From positions 1 through 7,232 of the forward strand of contig JAHEOI010000070.1 of assembly GCA_018610125.1 (NCBI GenBank): a stretch of DNA of 7,232 nt. The letters are read 5' to 3'. Below the pieces are notes generated by a model that saw only the letters and a list, made by a program, of their open reading frames with translations, ran no database searches and was not told the DNA's origin. The stretch comes from Verrucomicrobiota bacterium. Its GTDB lineage: Bacteria > Verrucomicrobiota > Verrucomicrobiia > Limisphaerales > JAHEOI01. The stretch's first letter is position 1, and each line of letters starts with the position of its first letter. Shown here piece by piece: positions 4,084 to 7,232 of this stretch. The position numbers and the translations under genes are program-made.

Positions 4084-6489
4084 TTGAGCTGGGGATTGTT
4101 TCAAAACAGCCTTTGTGTCGCGGGACTGACAACCCTGCTGGCATTGGGCTACGGATTGGTCTCGGCGCTTTGGCTGGTCACGGTCCGGAATCCTTGGCGA
4201 CTGTTGCTCTTGGGAACCGCGGTGATGGCCGTGGCGTTTCCGCCGTTTTTGGTGGCCAATTGTTGGCTCCATTTGCTGGGCACCAAGGGTGTTTTAAGCC
4301 CATGGATCCCATTGGAGATTTACTCCTTATGGGGCACTGTGTGGGTCTTGTCGCTGCTCTTCTGGCCGATCGCGCTATTACTGACGCTCGGTGCTTGGCA
4401 AGAGGTCGAGAGCGGGTTGCTTGAAGTCGATCCGGCACTCACCGGTGGGGCGTGCTTCCGTTGGCTTCTGTGGCCGCGTGCGCGCCGGGCACTTTCTCAA
4501 GCGGGGATCCTGATCTTTGTGCTGGCGTTGAACAATATGGCCGTGCCGGCGATTTTACAGACCAAGGTGTTTCCCGTGGCTGTCTGGCTGAAATTCAATA
4601 CGACCTACGAGTTTGGCAGTGCCCTATGGCTGAGCATGCCAATGGTGATCGCCCCATTGCTCCTGCTAATTTGGCTTCGTGGCGGGAACATTCCTTGGCC
4701 GCGGCGTTACGGCGAAGCGTCTCCCGAGGTTTTTCGGCGTCAGCTTGGCCCCGCCTGGGTTGGGCCCGCGGCCGGTTTCACCGTGATTTTGCTGATCGTG
4801 TCGGTAGTGCTCCCATTGGGAGAGATCCTCCTGACGTCGCGGACTTGGTCCGAGCTCGACTCCGTCTGGTCGGTGGCCCGCAACGCACTTGGAAATTCCA
4901 TTGTCTATTCGGTGGGTGCGGCAACGCTCTGCTTAACGTTGGCACTGCTTTTTTGGTGGGTGCCGATCGGTCTCGGTCTCTGGATCCCGTTCCTATTGCC
5001 CGGGGTCGTGGTCGGGATCGCGGCGATCTATCTCTTTAATCGCCCTTGGCTTGAGCTGTTTTACGACAGTGCCGGGATTGTGATCATTGCGTACACGGTC
5101 CGGTACATTGCTGTGGCATGGCATGGGACAGCCCAAGCCTTCAAGGGTCTCGATCCGATTTGGTACGAGGTCGCATTGCTTTATGGCGCGAATCGGTTAC
5201 AGCGTTTTCGCCTGGTTTATTGGCCTCAGATGGGACAGTCGGCGCTGGTCCTTTGGTATATCACCTATCTCTTGTGTCTCTGGGATGTGGAAACATTGAT
5301 CCTCATTGTCCCGCCGGGCGGTGAAACCCTTGCCTCACGCGTTTTCAATCTCTTGCACTACGGCCATATCACTCAGGTGAATGCATTGTGCCTGCTGCTG
5401 CTGGTGCTGGCTGTCGCCCCAATCGGGATCTGGGTGGGAGGACGATACGGGTTGCGGTACGGACTGAGCTGCGCGCAGCGTCTCTCCGAGGGGGCGCGGT
5501 CGCGTTTTGGGAACCCGGTTGAATGGGGCAAGATCGGGCTTATCGGCCTACTCGGTCCGATACTGCTTGCGTCCGGCCTTGCCGGGTGCGCCCCGGCTAA
5601 GGGACCGGATAACGCGGAGCGGGTGAGCATTGACAGCCGACTTTTCAGCCATGTTCAAGTGATCGGTCGGCGCGGCACCGGCGTCGGGAATTTTAACAAG
5701 CCGCGCTCGGTGGCGGTTGATACCGAAGACCGATTCTATGTGGTCGACATGACCGGACGCGTGCAGCGCTTTTCACCGTCCGGCAAATTCCAGAAAAGCT
5801 GGCAAATGCCCGAAATTAAAAAGGGACGGCCAAAGGGGATGTATGGGGATTCGGCCGGCAATATCTACGTCGTCGAGCCGCATTACTCTCGAATCAACTA
5901 CTTTGCTCCCGATGGTGAGCTCCTGAAACAATGGGGTCAGCGAGGCACCGATAACGGGAAATTCTACTGGCCTCGGGCGGTGGTGGAGAATTCCGAGCAG
6001 CAACTTTACGTGGCTGAATATGGGAAAGGGGACCGGATTCAATGCTTTTCGGGCGACGATCAGACATTCCTTGACAGCTTTGGGGAATCGGGAAGCGAGC
6101 TTGGTCAGTTGAATCGTCCGGAAGGCTTGGCGGTGGATTCGCAAGATCGGCTCTATGTTGCGGATTCCTGTAATCACCGGATTCAAATCTTTTCCGCGAA
6201 CGGAAAGGCCATCCGGGCCTTTGGCCAGGCTGGCACCAAGAAGGGGCGAATGAGCTACCCGTACGACATCGAAATCGATTCCAAAGGCCGACAATATGTC
6301 TGCGAATTCGGCAACAGTCGCATCCAGATTTTCAGCCCGAATTCGCAAGAAGTTATCGAGGTCCTGGGAGGTAGCGGCTCAGCCCCGGGGCGGTTGCATA
6401 ATCCTTGGAGTATCGCATTGGATTCGAAAGGGAATTTGTATGTCGCCGACGCCGAGAATCACCGTGTCCAAAAGTTTATCCGGCGTTAG
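4084..6489 (+). CDS. ABC transporter permease fused to a C-terminal NHL-repeat beta-propeller
   Basis: An 801-codon frame. Residues 1-455 are a two-in-one FbpB-type permease. Membrane segments fall at about 5-32, 38-60, 81-104, 139-160, 179-198, 227-250, 266-286, 297-317, 329-349, 388-410 and 430-452. There are two EAA-type loops that would contact the ATPase: 114-138 (E114, G121, P131) and 361-384 (E362, A364, G368, P381). Residues 453-483 are Arg-rich and probably cytoplasmic. A hydrophobic stretch (484-501) ends in lipobox LAGC (C502). Residues 525-801 hold six NHL repeats (about 525, 574, 618, 667, 714 and 762 onward) with motifs such as GLAVDSQDRLYVADSCNHRI, enough for a six-bladed propeller. 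With the EAA loops cytoplasmic, the propeller falls outside. The start is TTG (an in-frame stop lies at 4078-4080) and the usual first permease helix is missing. No ATPase gene is adjacent. Whether this is one protein or a permease plus a lipoprotein is open. Confidence 0.85.
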   Translation: MSWGLFQNSLCVAGLTTLLALGYGLVSALWLVTVRNPWRLLLLGTAVMAVAFPPFLVANCWLHLLGTKGVLSPWIPLEIYSLWGTVWVLSLLFWPIALLLTLGAWQEVESGLLEVDPALTGGACFRWLLWPRARRALSQAGILIFVLALNNMAVPAILQTKVFPVAVWLKFNTTYEFGSALWLSMPMVIAPLLLLIWLRGGNIPWPRRYGEASPEVFRRQLGPAWVGPAAGFTVILLIVSVVLPLGEILLTSRTWSELDSVWSVARNALGNSIVYSVGAATLCLTLALLFWWVPIGLGLWIPFLLPGVVVGIAAIYLFNRPWLELFYDSAGIVIIAYTVRYIAVAWHGTAQAFKGLDPIWYEVALLYGANRLQRFRLVYWPQMGQSALVLWYITYLLCLWDVETLILIVPPGGETLASRVFNLLHYGHITQVNALCLLLLVLAVAPIGIWVGGRYGLRYGLSCAQRLSEGARSRFGNPVEWGKIGLIGLLGPILLASGLAGCAPAKGPDNAERVSIDSRLFSHVQVIGRRGTGVGNFNKPRSVAVDTEDRFYVVDMTGRVQRFSPSGKFQKSWQMPEIKKGRPKGMYGDSAGNIYVVEPHYSRINYFAPDGELLKQWGQRGTDNGKFYWPRAVVENSEQQLYVAEYGKGDRIQCFSGDDQTFLDSFGESGSELGQLNRPEGLAVDSQDRLYVADSCNHRIQIFSANGKAIRAFGQAGTKKGRMSYPYDIEIDSKGRQYVCEFGNSRIQIFSPNSQEVIEVLGGSGSAPGRLHNPWSIALDSKGNLYVADAENHRVQKFIRR
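5436..5454 (+). promoter_or_regulatory. Possible internal ribosome site and TTG start for a separate NHL lipoprotein
   Basis: Inside the fused frame, GGGAGGA (5436-5442) precedes an in-frame TTG at 5452-5454 by 9 nt. Initiation there would give 345 residues: an Arg-containing N-region of about 27 residues, a hydrophobic core, lipobox LAGC (Cys codon at 5587-5589) and the whole NHL propeller. It is the best spaced start candidate ahead of the signal-like segment. The N-region would be longer than usual, and G-rich purine runs are common here, so the case is modest. Confidence 0.3.
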
Positions 6490-6503
6490 GGAAAGGAATA
6501 AGT

Positions 6504-6623
6504 ATGCCATTTGCTGGAGCTCCATTTTTGTTCCCGTCCCGTCCGAAGATCTCGGTTTCAAGGAATCTGTCAGGGCTCGACAGAAGCAACGCCAATGCAT
6601 TATGGATAAGGCATCAAGTTTAA
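6504..6623 (+). CDS. Doubtful 39-codon ORF in the spacer
   Basis: An ATG at 6504 follows AAAGGA (6492-6497) with a 6-nt spacer, a good ribosome site, and the frame runs 39 codons to TAA at 6621-6623. It starts 14 nt after the NHL stop codon and stops 10 nt before the next gene, so it fills the spacer almost exactly. The peptide (starting MPFAGAPFLFPSRPK, ending LWIRHQV) has no membrane helix, signal or motif I recognise, and its composition gives no clear sign of selection. It could be a small operon protein, a translational coupler or chance. Confidence 0.22.
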   Translation: MPFAGAPFLFPSRPKISVSRNLSGLDRSNANALWIRHQV

Positions 6624-6633
6624 GGATTTCATT

Positions 6634-7232
6634 ATGAATTTCCATTTCACGCACCCCCTTTATCTCCTGCTGTTATTGATAGCGATTCCCTGGGTGATCT
6701 GGTTTACCTGCTACTCGGATGTCTCCGTTTCCCCTTGGAGAAAATGGACCGCAATGGCGATCCGACTGCTTGTTTTATTGGCACTGGTCCTTGGCATTGC
6801 CGGGCTGCAGTGGCTCAGACCTTTGGAAGGGATGAACGTCTTTTACCTTTTGGATCGATCCGACAGCATTCCTTCGGAGCAGAAGGAGATGGCCCGCGAG
6901 TATGTCAATAAGAATGCCCAAACGAAAAAGGAGCAAGATCAAGGGGGGATTATTGTCTTTGGAGGGGAAGCCGGCATCGAATCAACGATGAGCCCGGCGG
7001 TTGATCTGGAGAAAGTCCATGCGGTTGTGCCGACTGCCGCCACGGACATTGCGGGCGCGATTCGCCTGGCAACAGCGGCCTTTCCGGAGAATGGGCAGCG
7101 TCGACTGGTGCTGCTCTCGGATGGCAATGAGAACTCGGGCAACGCGATGAATGCATTGGCCTCGGCCAAGCGGCTTGGCGTGAGTGTCGACATTATGCCT
7201 CTGGGGGCTGAAAGGGCCGGCGACGTCGTGGG
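6634..7232 (+). CDS. Membrane-anchored vWA domain protein (3' partial)
   Basis: ATG at 6634 is preceded by AAGGA (6622-6626) at 7 nt. The frame stays open to the window end, showing 199 residues of what is likely a much longer protein. There are two N-terminal membrane segments (about 8-27 and 41-60), then LRPLEGMNVFYLLDRSDSIP, where the vWA domain begins. The MIDAS is complete: D74, S76 and S78 in DRSDS, T137 in ATDIAGAIRL, and D163 in LLSDGNEN. The vWA domain should lie outside the cytoplasmic membrane. Proteins with this opening usually continue into a GATase1-like domain, beyond this window. It is a different subfamily from the BatA-type protein at 855-2690: it lacks the STLLWERF signature and its first helix is followed by a short loop. 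Both probably belong to the same MoxR/DUF58/vWA system, split by the transport genes. Family call firm; function not established. Confidence 0.93.
   Translation, partial: MNFHFTHPLYLLLLLIAIPWVIWFTCYSDVSVSPWRKWTAMAIRLLVLLALVLGIAGLQWLRPLEGMNVFYLLDRSDSIPSEQKEMAREYVNKNAQTKKEQDQGGIIVFGGEAGIESTMSPAVDLEKVHAVVPTAATDIAGAIRLATAAFPENGQRRLVLLSDGNENSGNAMNALASAKRLGVSVDIMPLGAERAGDVV

Noticed and set aside
4452..5039. 195-codon + strand frame inside the permease region
   Set aside because: It is an alternative frame of the permease with no helices or motifs; the permease frame shows both EAA loops and regular membrane segments.
5773..6348. 191-codon antisense frame opposite the NHL repeats
   Set aside because: It is the complement of a repetitive propeller-coding region and shows no domain of its own.
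6567..6583. CTGTC/GACAG hairpin in the spacer before the second vWA gene
   Set aside because: Five-bp arms with a 7-nt loop and no T-tract are too weak to call a terminator or a control element.

Overview
The window shows a bacterial gene cluster, every gene on the + strand, of moderately high G+C. By recalled family resemblance only, the best guess for the source is the PVC group, most likely a Verrucomicrobiota (Pedosphaera-like) bacterium. The clues are the wording of the BatA-type vWA protein, including its EWWYYHRRTV tail, and of the second vWA protein. No rRNA or other phylogenetic marker is present, so this is an inference.

Layout: (1) 2-844, a DUF58 protein cut at its 5' end by the window edge. 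(2) 855-2690, a BatA-type membrane-anchored vWA protein, 10 nt downstream. (3) 2691-3093, a 403-bp gap without a convincing gene, packed with small repeats: 8-bp units, a 12-bp-arm palindrome, a 14-bp perfect palindrome, two short dyads and a perfect 17-bp tandem duplication just before the next start. (4) 3094-4035, a periplasmic solute-binding lipoprotein of the Fe3+/FbpA-like family. (5) 4084-6489, a two-domain ABC permease continuing in frame through a lipoprotein-type signal into a six-repeat NHL beta-propeller. (6) 6490-6633, a short spacer holding a doubtful 39-codon ORF. (7) 6634 to the window end, a second membrane-anchored vWA protein cut at its 3' end.

The flanking genes (DUF58, vWA, vWA) are parts of the widespread MoxR/DUF58/vWA (Bat-like) systems. 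In these a MoxR AAA+ ATPase, expected just upstream of the window, works with DUF58 and membrane vWA proteins on extracytoplasmic or membrane protein maturation and stress functions. The transport pair (binding protein plus permease-NHL fusion) sits between the two vWA genes with no ATPase gene visible, so any ATPase would have to come from elsewhere.

The most noteworthy feature is the permease-NHL reading frame. Topology reasoning puts the propeller outside the cytoplasmic membrane, directly after a hydrophobic segment ending in a lipobox (LAGC). The gene may therefore encode a permease and a lipoprotein as one translated unit, either permanently fused or separated by signal peptidase II or by internal initiation at a TTG. 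The binding protein also carries DSDD where iron-binding relatives have their tyrosine pair, so iron is not a safe substrate call.
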